From: Whitmania pigra | Lineage: Eukaryota; Annelida; Clitellata; Hirudinida; Haemopidae | Reading direction: 5' to 3' | DNA: 64,000 bases | NCBI GenBank assembly: GCA_021613335.1 | Contig: JAJTWR010000341.1 | Span: 295,001 to 359,000 of the forward strand | Shown here: positions 1-16,174 of the stretch, piece after piece | How the letters are laid out: each line of letters starts with the position of its first letter | Numbering within the stretch: position 1 is the stretch's first letter | Made by a program: the position numbers and the translations under genes | The notes under the pieces: generated by a model | Told to the model about the DNA's origin: nothing | The model's input: the letters and a program-made list of their open reading frames with translations, nothing else | The model's database searches: none

Positions 1-1226
1 TTAGATTTAAAGTAATTAAATTATCTTTCTTTTATAACTTATGGATAAATATTAAAATTGATATTTTGACAAATATTATAAAAGAAGTGTTTACATAACA
101 GGGGGATAACTATCAAGCCAAAATGACAAGATAAGGTTGAAGATGGGCTGCGATGGAAGATGGTTTCCATGGATACTGAAACTAGGAAACTAACGAGTTG
201 CCATGGAAACGCGGTGTTTATGTGAGGAATTTCAAAGAAGGAAAGAGATTTAGTGGATGGACGGATGGACGGTAACAAAGAGCAGGATATAAAAATTGGA
301 TAATTTCTGAATGATTTCATGCTATTTATCAATTAATTAAAAATTAATTAATTAATTAATTACGGACACGCCAAAATGGCGGAAGTGAAGCGAACTACTT
401 TCCAACCAGGAAATTATTTTTGAATTTGATCTGAAGCAAAAATTGCAACGTTCCATTATTATTCGTGTTTGAGTGACGTCACGTAATGAGGTATGACGGG
501 CGTAATTATACGTGCAATTATCATAATTAATGCTTTCGGCAGGGATGCTGAGGCATTCGTGGTTGTTTTTCGTTGCTATGGTTATAAATTAATTTAAAAA
601 AAAAATAATTTGTATCATTATTTGTAATAATAAGAAATAGTAATTATAAAAAAATAATTTGTATCATTATTTGTAATAACAAGAGATAGTAATTATAAAA
701 AAAATAATTTGTATCATTATTTGTAATAACAAGAAATAGTAATTATAAAAAAATAATTTGTATCATTATTTGTAATAATAAGAAATAGTAATTATAAAAA
801 AATAATTTGTATCATTATTTGTAATAACAAGAAATAGTAATAACAATAAAATTATATAATTTTAATGAAGGCCATTATAAATTATTTATTTATTCAAAAA
901 TTTAAAAAAATTTAAGGGATGGCACGAACGCATAAGTCCATTAAACTCGTAAAATATTCACGCGCCACTCGCAGAATTTTATTATCAAAAAATTATAACA
1001 TAATTATTACGAAGGCACAAAATATAATTTAATTAAAATGAAAACATAAAATGAAATATAGTCTTATAAATATTATGGTAAACAATTTCAGCTAAATCAT
1101 AAATATTAATTAAGCATAACAGTTAATTACTCTAACAAATAATATTAAAATTATTATTTCCAATGTTATATTAAAATTAACTCAAATCCTAAAATTAATA
1201 TCTAACAAAGCTAAGTGATCATTCAC
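1..1226. other. AT-rich non-coding, probably intron of the flanking LRR gene
   Basis: No exon could be supported here. The stretch lies downstream (on the minus strand) of the last LRR exon seen, whose splice donor is at about 1226, so it is most likely intron of that gene. It contains a short (ATTA)n run near 333-360 and a five-copy minisatellite (listed separately). Confidence 0.5.
597..845. repeat. Minisatellite, about 49-50 bp unit, five copies
   Basis: Five head-to-tail copies of an AT-rich unit. Each carries the segment TTTGTATCATTATTTGTAAT followed by AATAGTAATTAT-like sequence and a short A run. Copies differ by single bases and A-run length. Confidence 0.9.
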
Positions 1227-4947
<3,721 letters not shown>

Positions 4948-5649
4948 CTCTGAACGACTGGTAAACCGGACGAGGCGAAGGTCACTAGAGGAGAGAGTCG
5001 ACCGACTTTGCCGTGGCTTGTCCGCTGGTAGGCCGGTGGATGGAAGGAAGGAGCTGAGGAGGAGTAGGAGTAGGAGGAGGAGAAGGAAGGATGGAAAATT
5101 TCGTCTGCTGCATTCTGGTTAGGACGTGTTTGCTCGGATAAATGTTTAAAAAGGGTCCTTCGAATAAAAAATAGCCTCAATGTAAGAGAGTTTAAAAAAC
5201 GAGTTCTCTTATCAGACGATTTTTATTATATTTCGACGAATAATAAAACAATACTGCTTTGTTTTCTTGTTTGTTTTTATTTATTATTTATTATTCTAGG
5301 CGTAATTTTTGAAAATAAATGAATGGAAGACTCGAAATCCTAGTACTGTTCCTACATCTCCACAACAAGGCGAATGCTGATGACGCGCGCACGCCTTATA
5401 AGGAGTCCGTCTTGCTGTCTTTTCCAGAACAGCAGCCGGAAAGCAGAGCGTGTTTGTGCCGTACAGTTGTACGTGAATTAACTGCTTAAGTGCGTGTGGA
5501 TCTGCTAGTGTCCTTGTGTCTTTCAAATCAAGCTCCAGGGAGGCTGGCAAATGTGCGTGTGATGTTCGCAGTGTTTGAATGTAAAATGATCTTTTAATCT
5601 TTGATAGTTATTGTTGTTAATTATCATTATCATCATCATAATCATAATT

Positions 5650-5662
5650 ATTATTATTATTA

Positions 5663-5754
<92 letters not shown>

Positions 5755-5810
5755 TATTATTATTATTACTATTAATACTATTATTATTATTGTTGTTGTT
5801 GTCATAGTTA
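5650..5810. repeat. (ATT)n microsatellite
   Basis: Array of ATT units with few slips, ending in GTTGTTGTT. Confidence 0.95.
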
Positions 5811-7074
5811 ATATCACCAGTATTGTTATAATTATATTATAATAACGTCTCACTTATAATTATAATAACTATTATTATTATTACTGTTATTATTGTTCTT
5901 GTTGTTGTTGTTATATAACTTAATTATTCAACATGAATCAACATGAATCCAGCTCTCACTCATATACCCCTTCGACAACAAAACCAACTCATTCGAGACA
6001 AACACACACACAAACGCACACGCGCGTTCACTCGATTGCAACGATAAACAACAGGTCTTACTGTTTAAAAACTCTCTCATTAATATTCATGACTTGCCTT
6101 TACTCCTCCTTATTCTTTCACTTTCCTTTGTCTCTCATTCTCTGTCTTTCGCTCATTCGTCTGTTACTCGTTCCATCTCCTTCTCACTGATTGGTTGATT
6201 GATTGGTTGATTGTAGCGTGATGTCGTTTCGTGACGTGGTAAACACTACTAAACGCCACATGAATAATTGATTAGGGATTTTTTATTGCCAATTGAGATA
6301 CTTCCACGTATTCATACGCCTCCGCCAGAGGGTAGGTACCCTTACGATGAACTCTGGAATTTCAAGACGAGGGTTGTGACAGGAGGTTGTTTGTTTTCAT
6401 GTCATGACGATGACGATGACGACGGCGATGATGATGACGAGTGAATATAAAATCTATAAAAAATGGTGTCGTATTACATATCATGATGATGATTTCGATA
6501 TGGTCATTCCTTGCTGACACCATTCATTCCTCAGCACGTAAAAGTACGTCTCTCTGGCCTCTTCCGTACTTGTACTTCCATTTATCCAAAACTACTCCAT
6601 CCATTTGCCTTTCAATCCATCAGTAAGCATGCTTGACACACCCACCCATCCGTCCAACGGTATCATCATCATAATTCAGATACCCATCGACACAACTTTT
6701 ACGATTTTTTCCAAATGTCTACGATTTGAAATCGCAATATTTTAGTTCCTCTCATAAATATTCATGAGCTTGTCTTACTTATTAAAATATTATTTCATGC
6801 TTTTGTGCTACAAATGCAATGCTTGAACACGTGACGAGTAATAATTTCCGTTCGTTACAAATTCACATTATTACCGATATTATTAATGCTATTTTTATTA
6901 TTGTTATTATTGTTGTTATTACTAAACTCATATGTAATAATGATTAACATATTAGAATTACATAAATGAATATGCATTTTATAATTGTAAAAATATAATG
7001 TACTGACTCGTTGATGTTAAGCTCTTGACAACGGACATGATTATGATAACGACGATGACGATGATGAAGATGAA

Positions 7075-7106
<32 letters not shown>

Positions 7107-7565
7107 TGGAGATAAAGATGATGATGATGATGACGAGGACAAGAACACTGTCTTCATTATACTGCGCAGTGGAATATCAAAAGCGTGTTCTCGAGATGGT
7201 GTTGCCTCTATTTTTGCCGATATGAATATTTATGAGCCTGAACGATGGTACAGATATGGATCTTAAAATTGTTAAACAATCAAATTTAGATTTATAATAT
7301 AATATTATACTTTCAATATCTTATAACCTTTATTATATTTAAGTATTTTAGTTTTGCAAAATTTTATAACTTAAAATTGTTATTGAACAAATTTAAATTT
7401 TAAAACAATATTACATCTTTCCAATATCTTCGGAATTGGAAATTACGTAGCAAACAAATTGAACAAATCGCGTTTGTCCTCACGCTGCCCAATAAAAATA
7501 GCTGAATTTGATAGTGATTCTGCATTCTTAGTAAATAATGTGTATGTTTAAAAAATATTATTAAT

Positions 7566-7587
7566 AATAACAATAACAATAATAATA

Positions 7588-7624
<37 letters not shown>

Positions 7625-7667
7625 TAATAATAATAATAATAATAAATAATAATAATAATAATAATAA

Positions 7668-7707
<40 letters not shown>

Positions 7708-7719
7708 TAATAATAATAA

Positions 7720-7803
<84 letters not shown>
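7566..7803. repeat. (AAT)n microsatellite
   Basis: Array of AAT units with recurring AAATAAT slips and two AAG interruptions. It lies about 240 bp upstream of the first exon of the F-box/LRR gene that I can recognise. Confidence 0.95.
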
Positions 7804-7805
<2 letters not shown>

Positions 7806-8039
7806 TTTACGCGTGTTTTTTAATAAATATTTCTCTTGACAGCAACATTCAAACAGTCAAAAGTTAAAAGTTTAAGGGATAACCTCCTAAAAAGCACTGT
7901 TGTCAATTTCGACAAGATATTTTTGGAACAGGGTCAGGAAAAGAGTGAAGGTTTGAAAATAACAATATTTTATGCCATTTAAATTCATTTGATTGGCTTA
8001 ACGATCATAAAATGGTAAATCTTTGATAATTATCTGCAG

Positions 8040-10543
8040 TAGCGGTAAAGAAACATATTTGTCTTCCACGAAGATTGTTCGAAGACATCCAATACAAAAG
8101 CAAGGAAATATGTTGGTTAATACCTCACAAATCTATTCGATCATGCCTCCGAAGCAGAGAGGCATTGTTCTGGGAGAACATCGACCTAAAGAATAGTCCG
8201 TTGGAAGAGGATGATCTCTTGAACATCTCAACATCAGATTTTCCCATACGTCAACTATCCTTTTTGACAACTCTTGTGACGAATAAGATGTTTGAGTCCA
8301 TTGAAAAATTTTCCCAACACATCGAAATTCTTGAAATCAAGCTTTATTTCCACTTTAACAGAAAAATTCGTTTATGCAGGTACGCAAACTATGTTAAAGA
8401 TTCCATATGAATATATCTATAGCCATTTATGCTTAAGGCTGGCCATTCAAGTCGTTTTATTTAACTTAAGAATATAAAATAATTACTCTTACTATACTAA
8501 ATACTTAATGAATTATTTATCATTTTATAATAAGTTATTTTTTTAGTTGATTTAGTTAAATTAATACAAATTTTAAATTTTTTTTAATATTATTCATTTA
8601 AAAAAATTAATATATACTAAAACTAATACGAATTTATTATTTTAAGTTGACATGGTTTTTATGATTATTATAATGATTTATGTTATAGTATAATATTATA
8701 TATTAATTTTGTTACAACTATTATCTGATAATTATTACTATTGTTGTTGTTAGTTAAATATTTACACATGTTGCAGTCAAAATGAAGAGAACTCACGTGA
8801 TCTCGTAAAGTTTGACAAATTAAAAAAACTCTACATAGATTTTAGAGTAGTACCTACCCATCTTCTCGGCAGAATTAATTTGTCGTCCTGTTCGGATACG
8901 TTGGTGCACCTTGAAATGTTTGCCCTAAAACAAAGTGAATACAGTGACGAAACCATTGCAAGAATTATGACATTCGTCGAATCGATAGAAGTACTCAAGA
9001 ACCTGAGAACATTATCGGTTCGATTGCCAAGGAGATGTGGAAACATTCAGGATTCTCTGGTACATCTCAAAAACCTGAGGTGAGAAAATTATGAAACATC
9101 TCCTATCGCATCTCCAACCCATCAAGTATGCGTTATCATAACTAGTGTTATTTCTGAAATCCTTAATCTTATAATGTTTCTAGAATGCTGGACATGCCCA
9201 ACAAAGATTCCTACGATCCGAGCAAAGTGAGGCTTGTAGAAGTGCTCCCCAAGCTCGAGAATCTGACTCTTCATCGTGATAATCTAATGTAAGGTCTTAA
9301 CTTGACGCTGCTATTAATTTGTTGCTTAAACAATCGATTGGTTCTGAATAATTAGTCTTATTATGCAGTGTTGAGTTGAATTCATTAAATGGCAAAATGT
9401 TGAAATACGCGGGACACGGAAGTTCTGAATCTCCTCCAGAAAACATAAATACATTTTGCAAGAAGGTAACATTTTTAATATGTACAGAAATTTTTAAAAT
9501 TGGAAATTTTGACTTAATTAATTGATTTTGTAGTTTGGTTCAAGTTATGATCTGCAATCCCTTTTGATCTATTTGGACTATTCCTACTCATATGCTGGTT
9601 ACTCATATCGCTATGTAGCTTTATGGGCCAAGCTTGAACCAAAATTAACTAAGAACATATCAAATCCATTAACCTCCTCTCAAATAATGAAAGTTGAAAA
9701 GGTTGGTTAACAACTTTATTTTGTTAACCTGGCATGCTGTAAGTCAATGAGTGCACCTGTTACTCAGAAAACAGAAACGGTGCCGAATTTGTACTGATCG
9801 TTATTATAATAATTTAATTATAATTTATTAACTTAAATTAGTTTTATCTCATCTTTAATCATTAACCTGCATGACTTCAAGGCGATTGTGGTGAGTATGG
9901 GATCGATTCGAGATCTATATACAGCATTTTTAGAGGGACATGTGTAAGTGAGCAATTATTTTCAATGAATTAATTTTTAAGAAAAATAAATCATGTTTAA
10001 AGCAGTTGGATTGGATTTGTAATTGATGATACCTTTTATAATATATTATTAAAGTCAATATAATAACACTACTAATATTAACAACACTAATGGTTTGTTA
10101 AGAAATTTTATTAAAGCTAGAGATACCCTTTGGAGTGAAGAGTTTGTAAGGTTGGTTTGAAATGATTTCTTATTTGTTTAATAACATTTCAAGTGTTTCG
10201 ACATTATCAACATTCACTTAAACTTATTGAAGGAAACTGGCTAACACCCTTGTCAGTTCGCTACTTGATTACGTAAGTGACATAACGCTTAACCAAACCC
10301 TTGCTAATTTTGTTGATAACTTATCATTAATTTTTTACAATTCAGAGTGTTACACAGAGTTCACGCTCGATATATAAAAAAATGGTAATTAAATGGTTCT
10401 ATTGAAAAACATTTTGCATGCCGAAATTTACTTTTTAATTCTTTCAGATGGATGTCCCTCGATTCCAAAACATTGTGACTAAATACATCGCCCTGAATCC
10501 AAGCTCTTCTATTTCAAAGGCTTTTAATTCTAATTTGTGGTAA
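8040..10543 (+). CDS. F-box-like/leucine-rich-repeat protein, copy 1 (most complete)
   Basis: Exons with matching phases: 8040-8379, 8777-9079, 9184-9288, 9369-9465, 9534-9701, 9882-about 9943, about 10118-10151, about 10234-10275, about 10346-10384 and about 10448-10543 (stop TAA). The first exon reads HICLPRRLFEDI and continues into IPHKSIRSCLRSREALFWEN, which resembles an F-box helix set (LP..L..I, then a WEN motif). Later exons carry LRR-like strands LKNLRTLSVRLP, LVHLKNLRMLDMP and LPKLENLTLHRDN. F-box/LRR proteins normally recruit substrates to SCF ubiquitin ligases; that role is inference. The opening exon has an acceptor just upstream (TATCTGCAG) and no in-frame ATG, so a 5' exon is missing from my model. 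The 9.94-10.15 kb junction is uncertain. A degraded paralogous array follows at 13.0 and 17.2 kb. Confidence 0.55.
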
Positions 10544-10840
10544 CACACAAAACTGATTTGCAGGAAGATTTCATTTGTATCTTTTCTCGGAGAAATTATC
10601 TGAAAATGCCAAAAATAAATCCGCTTTATTAAAAGCATCCCCATTCTTGAGATCTACGACCTATTTCGAATTAAAAACTTTAAAATGCGCACAATTGTGA
10701 TTAACATGGTCAAATTAAATAAATGTTGTGCGTTGGCATTATAAAATATAAAAAGCACCGCACACAGAAAGGTGACGAGGTAATGATTTGTGATGATAAT
10801 TACAGTAAAACGGTGATCGATAATGATGATAATTACAGTA

Positions 10841-10880
10841 AAACCTCTATAATGAAATCGCAAGGGACCGAAAAAATCAT
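10841..10880. mobile_element. Tigger/pogo-like terminal sequence
   Basis: TACAGTAAAACCTCTATAAT followed by GAAATCGCAAGGGACC has the look of a Tc1/mariner-superfamily pogo/Tigger end (TA target, then CAGT.AAACCTCTATAA). A partner inverted end was not found, so the element is incomplete or its right end is destroyed. A 20 bp direct repeat GATGATAATTACAGTAAAAC precedes and overlaps it. Confidence 0.4.
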
Positions 10881-12008
10881 GATTCGTTGTAGAGAATTTC
10901 GTAATGTGGAGGTTCTTTCAATGTTGTGCCGTATCGAATTAAATGTAACTCGTTATTGTAATTAAAAAACTTTTTTTGTAATTTTTACTTGTAACAACTG
11001 TAGAAAATTTTCTGTACTTTTATATAAATTAATTAATTTATTAATGTTGTAATGTTATAAATTGTAATTAATTATTTTTTGGTAATCTTTATTTGTGACA
11101 ATTATAGAAATTTTTCTGTACTTTTACTTGTAATAAAATACTATTTTTGTCATTTTACGTTGTTACGTTTTTGACATAAAGCGTTACAAAGTAACGTAAA
11201 TAAAATTATAAATTAGTCGAATTTATTTTTATTTTTTTATTAATAATTTTATTATAAAATTTATTTTTAAAAAGGTTGTTCGTTTTTGCCAAGTCGCAGT
11301 TTGTGGATTAATAATATAGAAGTTTTTTTTAATTTATAAATATATATGTCGCTGTACAGAATACTCGTAAGCCAATTTGAACATAGGTATCGATGATAAG
11401 AGGAACAACATTGAAGAGCACACGTGACCTTATTTAATCACTAATATTAATGTTCAGATTTGAATCAAAGGAAGTAAAATCATATAAGTTTGCAACTGTG
11501 CAACCAAAAAAGAAACTGTATTCAGCATTGAAAGGTTCATCGTCAAACTTGAAGAAACATTTGTGTTTGTAAAAAAAAGATTAAAAACACTTTCATCAGT
11601 TAATTAAATGTTATGGTTTAATTACTTAATGACTGTAAGTTCTAGCAGTTAGTACGAACAATTGATACATAGACATTTAAATAATATGGAATTATGTATG
11701 ATCACAATAACGGCGGCATCAGTACTTTTACTTTTTGTTGTTACATAACTTTTAATTACTGTAACGTTATACTTAATATACTTTTACTTTTATGCTTTTA
11801 CTTAAGTACATCTTTGAACAAATACTTTTACTTTAAGTTAAGTACATTTTTAGCTATTGCTTGTACTTTTACTTAGTTACTGAAATGCTGTACTTTTACA
11901 ACACTGAGTCCTTTACGTTATATATGTTATAGAATTTCATAGAAAACGTAAATTGATTCAGATTTTCCTAAAAACAAAACTAAAAATTTAGAATCAGGTT
12001 AAGTCTGT

Positions 12009-12245
12009 ATTTTTTTAAAATTTAAATTTAAGTCTAGTATCACCTTCTGCAGCCTTTCTAATTTGTTTTTCAGTTTTAATGATTCTAGAAAGTGTTGATG
12101 GCTTGATTTTAAACTTTTTGATGATGTCGCTCTTGTTCTGACCAACAAAACATATTTTTTCAATTTGTTCAACATCTTTAAAAAACTACTCCTTTTACAA
12201 TATATATTTGTTCTCTTCCTTTTTATTTCTCCGGACAACGTTGCT
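12009..12245 (-). pseudogene. Decayed pogo/Tigger (CENP-B-type HTH) transposase fragment
   Basis: Read on the minus strand, one frame gives KRKRTNIYCKRSSF. After a one-base frame change near a run of T at about 12180, the next frame gives KDVEQIEKICFVGQNKSDII, then KKFKIKPSTLSRIIK and a stop. This is the pattern of the N-terminal helix-turn-helix of pogo, Tigger and CENP-B proteins (K.DVI..IE.G.S..DI...F.I..STLS.I.K). No DDE catalytic domain was seen. It is a short inactive relic. Confidence 0.5.
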
Positions 12246-12546
12246 TTAACGATAACGCGCCTTAAAATCAAAATAGCAAAGGTACAAAGTGAACCGAACT
12301 TTTTGTTTTTAAAAGCTCCCAAATAATAAATATGGTAAATTAAAAATATAAAAATATTTAGCTATTTTTTTAAACAGAAATTTAAATTTTTAAAACATTT
12401 TGAGAGCTTACAAACAAACAACAATTTTGTTATTCGCTATAGAGAGAATTGGAATAGCTTTTTGTTGATTAGTTATTGAAATAATTCAATAAATTGTTGA
12501 GAATATTTTTAACACAGAAAGTATACGGATTTGGCCGGGACGCGTT

Positions 12547-13042
12547 TTTCCAAAACCTAACCAGCACCAGCCATGGCTGATTAATATGCATAAGCGCACT
12601 CTATGGTTTGGTTAAGATCATAAACCAGGTCAGAAGCACGTGCGCATATGTTTATTTGTATCGTAGGGTCCAAGTCCTAAAGACCCTTTTTAGCGTGGTC
12701 TTTTATGCCTGGTCAAGTGGTAAAGGGCTCATTCTGCTCGACTGGGGAGCATGTTAAATTCCTGCTGTGGGGTTCAAGTGTTGTTCGTCCATAATTATTA
12801 GGGTTGGGGTTGGGTTAGTGTTAGGATTTGAGTTGGGTTAAGGTTAGTTTAGGTGTCTAATTTACCAATTATTATTAAAGTAATTAAATTAATTGCATAT
12901 TGCAACGACAGTTATTAATTTTTAAACGAAAATATCTCCAAAACGATTGCTGCGCTGTGACCTATTTCAGATCGCAACCAATCAAATTGAGCGCTTACGA
13001 ATATCAATCAGTCACGGCTGGTGATGGTTAGGGTTTGGAAAT
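12547..13042. mobile_element. Long-TIR non-autonomous DNA transposon (MITE)
   Basis: The left end (TTTCCAAAACCTAACCAGCA onward) and the reverse complement of the right end (TTTCCAAACCCTAACCATCA onward) align over about 85 bases with only scattered mismatches; both continue through CACCAGCC, ATAAGCGC-like and AGGTCA motifs. The roughly 330 bp between the arms holds no transposase. It includes a tRNA-like segment (about 12704-12785, with GGTTCAAGTGT resembling a B box) and a short GGGTTGGGTTAGTGTTAGG tract. No clean target-site duplication was seen. The right end abuts the point where F-box/LRR copy 2 begins. Confidence 0.75.
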
Positions 13043-14942
13043 GTGTTCAGACACGTTAGTGCATCTTGCACTGTTTTCCCCTAAAAAACTAAATACAGTG
13101 ATGAAACTCTTACAAGAATTATGAAATTCGTCGAATCGATAGAAGTACTCAAGAACCTGAGAATATTATCGGTTCGATTGCCAATGAAATGTGGAAGCAT
13201 TCAGACTTGTCTGGTACATCTCAAAAACCTGAGGTTAGAAAATTATGAAACATTTCTAGTCGCATTGTTTCAAACCATCAACTACGAGTTATCACATCTT
13301 ATGTTATTTCTAAAATATTTTACATTAGCATTACTTATTTTGTTATTGCTTCTAGGACGTTGGACTTGCCCGAAAAAGAATACTACGATCCATACAAAGT
13401 GAGGCTTGTAAAAGTACTTCCTAGGCTCGAGAATTTGACTCTTCATCGTGATAATCTAATGTAAGATCTCCGTCGGATGCTGCTAATAATTTGTTGCTTA
13501 AACAATCGATTGTTTCTTAATAATTAGTCTTATTATGCAGTGTTGAGTTGAATTCATTAAATGGCAAAAGAATGAAATACGCGGGACACGAAAGTTCTGA
13601 AGCTCCTCCAAAAAACATAAATTTATTTACCAGAAAGGTAACATTTTTAATAGCTATAGACATTTTAAAATTGGTAATTTAAATTTATTTAATTGAATTT
13701 TTAGTTTGGTTCAGAATATAATCTAAAATCCTTTTTGAACATCCTGGACTTTTCATGTTCTTTTATTGATTTCTTATATCGCTGTCCTCTCGCACTTGAT
13801 CTCTTTCCAGTAGAAATTAAGAAAACACCAAAACTATTAACTTCCTATCAGATGAGGAAATTCCAAATGGTTAGTTTGTTCGGACGCTGTTGATATGGCA
13901 TGTAACAGGTCAGTCAGTTAGCCCATGTGACTCAAGGACTGAAACTCTACATGTGGAATTTGTCGTCAATTTGTAATTGTAATTGTAACTTCATTTATAT
14001 AGCGCCATATGCATAGCGTCAGAGGCGCTTCTTGTAACCATTTATATAGCGCTCCTTCCCAAGGGCGCTGGCGGAAGTGCAGGCTGGGTTTCGAACACGA
14101 TAAATTACGACTGTTGCCATACCGCCGTATGCAGGCACCTAACCTATTCGGCTAAACTGCACGCCCAATGCAGTGACGTTATTTCTATAAAATTATTAAA
14201 TTAATAATAAGATATTATTGAAAATTTATTTTGAATATATCATCTTTAATCATAACCTTGCATTATTTCTAGGTTTTTTTTAGTGAATTTACACTGGCTT
14301 CGAGATATATATTCTGAGTTTTATAGAGTTCAACAATATATGTAAGAATGCAGTTTGTTATTAATGAATTATAAAGATAATTTCGAATTATATATCTAAA
14401 AACCATATGTTTAAATTGGAAATTAATGATTCCATATTAATGTAAAAATAATTTCTTGTTAAGTATTTATATTAAAAATCATGAAACCCGTTGGAGTGAA
14501 GATTTTCTGATGTTCGTTGGAAACGAAATCTCTCTTGTTTCACTAATAACATTTTATGTATATTTGACATTAAACACCGATCATTTATATTTTATTGCAG
14601 GAAACTGACTAATATGCTTTTCAGTTCGAAATTTGTTAGGGAAGTAGGTGACATCATAACGTTTAACCAGCCGAAAATAATTGGTAATTTCATGGACAAC
14701 TAATAATTAATTTCTTCCATTTCAGCAAGATAAACAGAATTTATATGATGGCATTATACGACTGGTAAATAAGTAGTTTAATTGAATAAAATTTTACATA
14801 CCAAATATATTTTTAATATTTTCAGTGGCGTATCCCTCGATATCAGAAATTTCTGAGTAAATATGTCTCCTTGAAAAAAAGCTCTTCTATTTCAAAGATT
14901 CTTATTTCTAGATTTAACAATATATGCAAATCACGAACTTGA
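13043..14942 (+). pseudogene. F-box-like/LRR copy 2, 5'-truncated
   Basis: From TGTTCAGACACGTTAGTGCA the sequence tracks copy 1 from its second exon onward. Shared exons include ESIEVLKNLR, VRLPMKCGSIQTCLVHLKNL, YYDPYKVRLVKVLPRLENLT and VELNSLNGK, and the last exon again ends near SSSISK. Compared with copy 1, one extra base at about 13075-13090 shifts the frame before the LRR. The F-box-like first exon is absent: the MITE and unrelated DNA occupy its place. Several downstream exons remain open with intact GT/AG sites, so a truncated protein from a new start (for example MKFVESIEVL at 13121) cannot be excluded, but decay is more likely. Confidence 0.65.
13968..14166 (-). mobile_element. tRNA-derived SINE, copy 1
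   Basis: On the minus strand it starts GGCGTGCAGTTTAGCCGAAT, has a B-box-like GTGTTCGAAACCC, then a CCCTTGGGAAGGAGCGCTAT body and an ATATAAATG...(AATTAC)n tail. It matches the copy at 42692 nearly throughout. This copy has an extra about 45 bp segment repeating GCGCTATATAAATG before the tail. It lies between exons of F-box/LRR copy 2. Confidence 0.85.
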
Positions 14943-15174
14943 TTTGCAAGAAAATAGGCCTTCTGCTTCTTTCCTCGGATAGAAAATGAGACAAAATTTG
15001 ACAACCCCGTTTGAAAAGTACATCTGCTTTGACTCCTTTAAGAAGCATATTCATTCCTGAGATCTACAACTTATTTTGAATATAAATAATTTACGACATT
15101 GTTTTTTACTTAACTTATTCTTACTGTTGCATTTAATTATTATTATTATAATTATTAAGTTACACCCGTGCTTA

Positions 15175-15420
15175 ATTATGATTAACATGGTCAAATTAAA
15201 TAAATGAATGTCTTTGGCGTTATAAAACATTCAAAGTACTGCATACGGAAAAATAATTTCTAATTAAAAATTAGTTACGACATTGTTTTTGCTTAACTTA
15301 TTTTTACTGTTGGTATTATATTTGATATTACGTAACACTCGTGCATAATTGTGTCATAATGGTCGAATTAAATGAATGAACTTGGGTGCTAAAAAAATAA
15401 AAAGTACCGCACACGAAAAT
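15175..15420. repeat. Local direct duplication of the array's 3' flank
   Basis: The segment with AACATGGTCAAATTAAATAA and an AAAGTACTGCATACGG-like tail at 15185-15245 recurs diverged at about 15355-15415 (TAATGGTCGAATTAAATGAA, AAAGTACCGCACACG). The same pair occurs once after copy 1 at about 10705-10770. Confidence 0.65.
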
Positions 15421-15421
15421 G

Positions 15422-15621
<200 letters not shown>

Positions 15622-15622
<1 letters not shown>

Positions 15623-15740
15623 TTATAAAGCGTCATGTGCATATTCTGTCTTCGCTGTCCCATGAAGTCCTGAAGAGGTGGGTCAGCTCCAGGGATGGCT
15701 GGGCTCTGACGGTGGAAGGGAGTCTGTTCCAGACAGCTGG
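15622..15740. mobile_element. Dispersed-repeat fragment
   Basis: ATTTATAAAGCGTCATGTGC followed by GAAGAGGTGGGTCAGCTCCA and GGGAGTCTGTTCCAGACAGC is unlike the surroundings in composition. Similar GAGGTGGGT...GGGAGT.TGTTCCA strings are, from memory, common in dispersed repeats of marine invertebrates. It starts directly at the end of an (AAT)n array. The family is not established. Confidence 0.35.
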
Positions 15741-16174
15741 AGAGGCGTACGTACGTAATGACAATGATAATGATAAATGCTAGACTCACGACAAAGTACA
15801 AAGGAGATACTGTTTTTGTTTAACTGTGCAGACGTAATTTAATGTGATAAACATGTGCCTTCTCCAAGGCTCGGGGTCGCCACGGAGCTGTGAAGTCAAT
15901 ACAAATTGACCACTAACAACGGAACACAAATTGCGTTTCAGCGCAAAACCATGTCGACATAGATATTTGTAGCAGTGGAATATCGAAGGGATAGAAACAT
16001 GTTCTCATCAAGGCATGGTTTTAAAAGGCATGAAACTCTTTTGGAATCCAATGCTGATTTCTAAGTGTTATTTCATTCATATAGTATTCGCTCATCTCGA
16101 GATTATAGAACCACTTTTGCTAAATCAAATGTTAAGCTCCACCCCATAATATGTTTTGGTCCAATCGTCTACTC

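Larger units (their letters stand above)
4948..8039. other. Intergenic region, non-coding and simple repeats
   Basis: The region upstream of the LRR gene (minus) and of the F-box/LRR gene (plus). A relatively GC-rich block follows the LRR-gene start codon to about 5130 and could hold its 5' UTR and promoter. A second less AT-rich block lies at about 5330-5560 and is unassigned. Microsatellites fall at 5650-5810 (ATT) and 7566-7803 (AAT), with short (GAT/GAC)n tracts at about 6408-6440 and 7040-7140. A first exon of the 8 kb gene may lie here but I could not pick it out. Confidence 0.5.
10544..12545. other. Spacer with duplicated 3' flank and transposon debris
   Basis: The first about 230 bp repeat the 3' flank of copy 2: AACATGGTCAAATTAAATAA followed by a GGCATTATAAAATAT-like segment recurs at about 15185, and more weakly at about 15357. 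Then come a pogo/Tigger-type end at about 10841, AT-rich sequence with repeated CTTTTACTT motifs (11.0-11.9 kb), and a broken transposase reading frame at 12.0-12.24 kb. No host gene is evident. Confidence 0.55.

Noticed and set aside
12001..12322. 107-residue frame on the minus strand as a host gene
   Set aside because: A shift to the neighbouring frame gives a better HTH match to pogo/Tigger transposases, so it is a transposon relic.
12785..12860. TTAGGG/TTGGGTTAG-like run as an interstitial telomere
   Set aside because: Only a handful of degenerate units within a MITE; not a perfect telomeric array.
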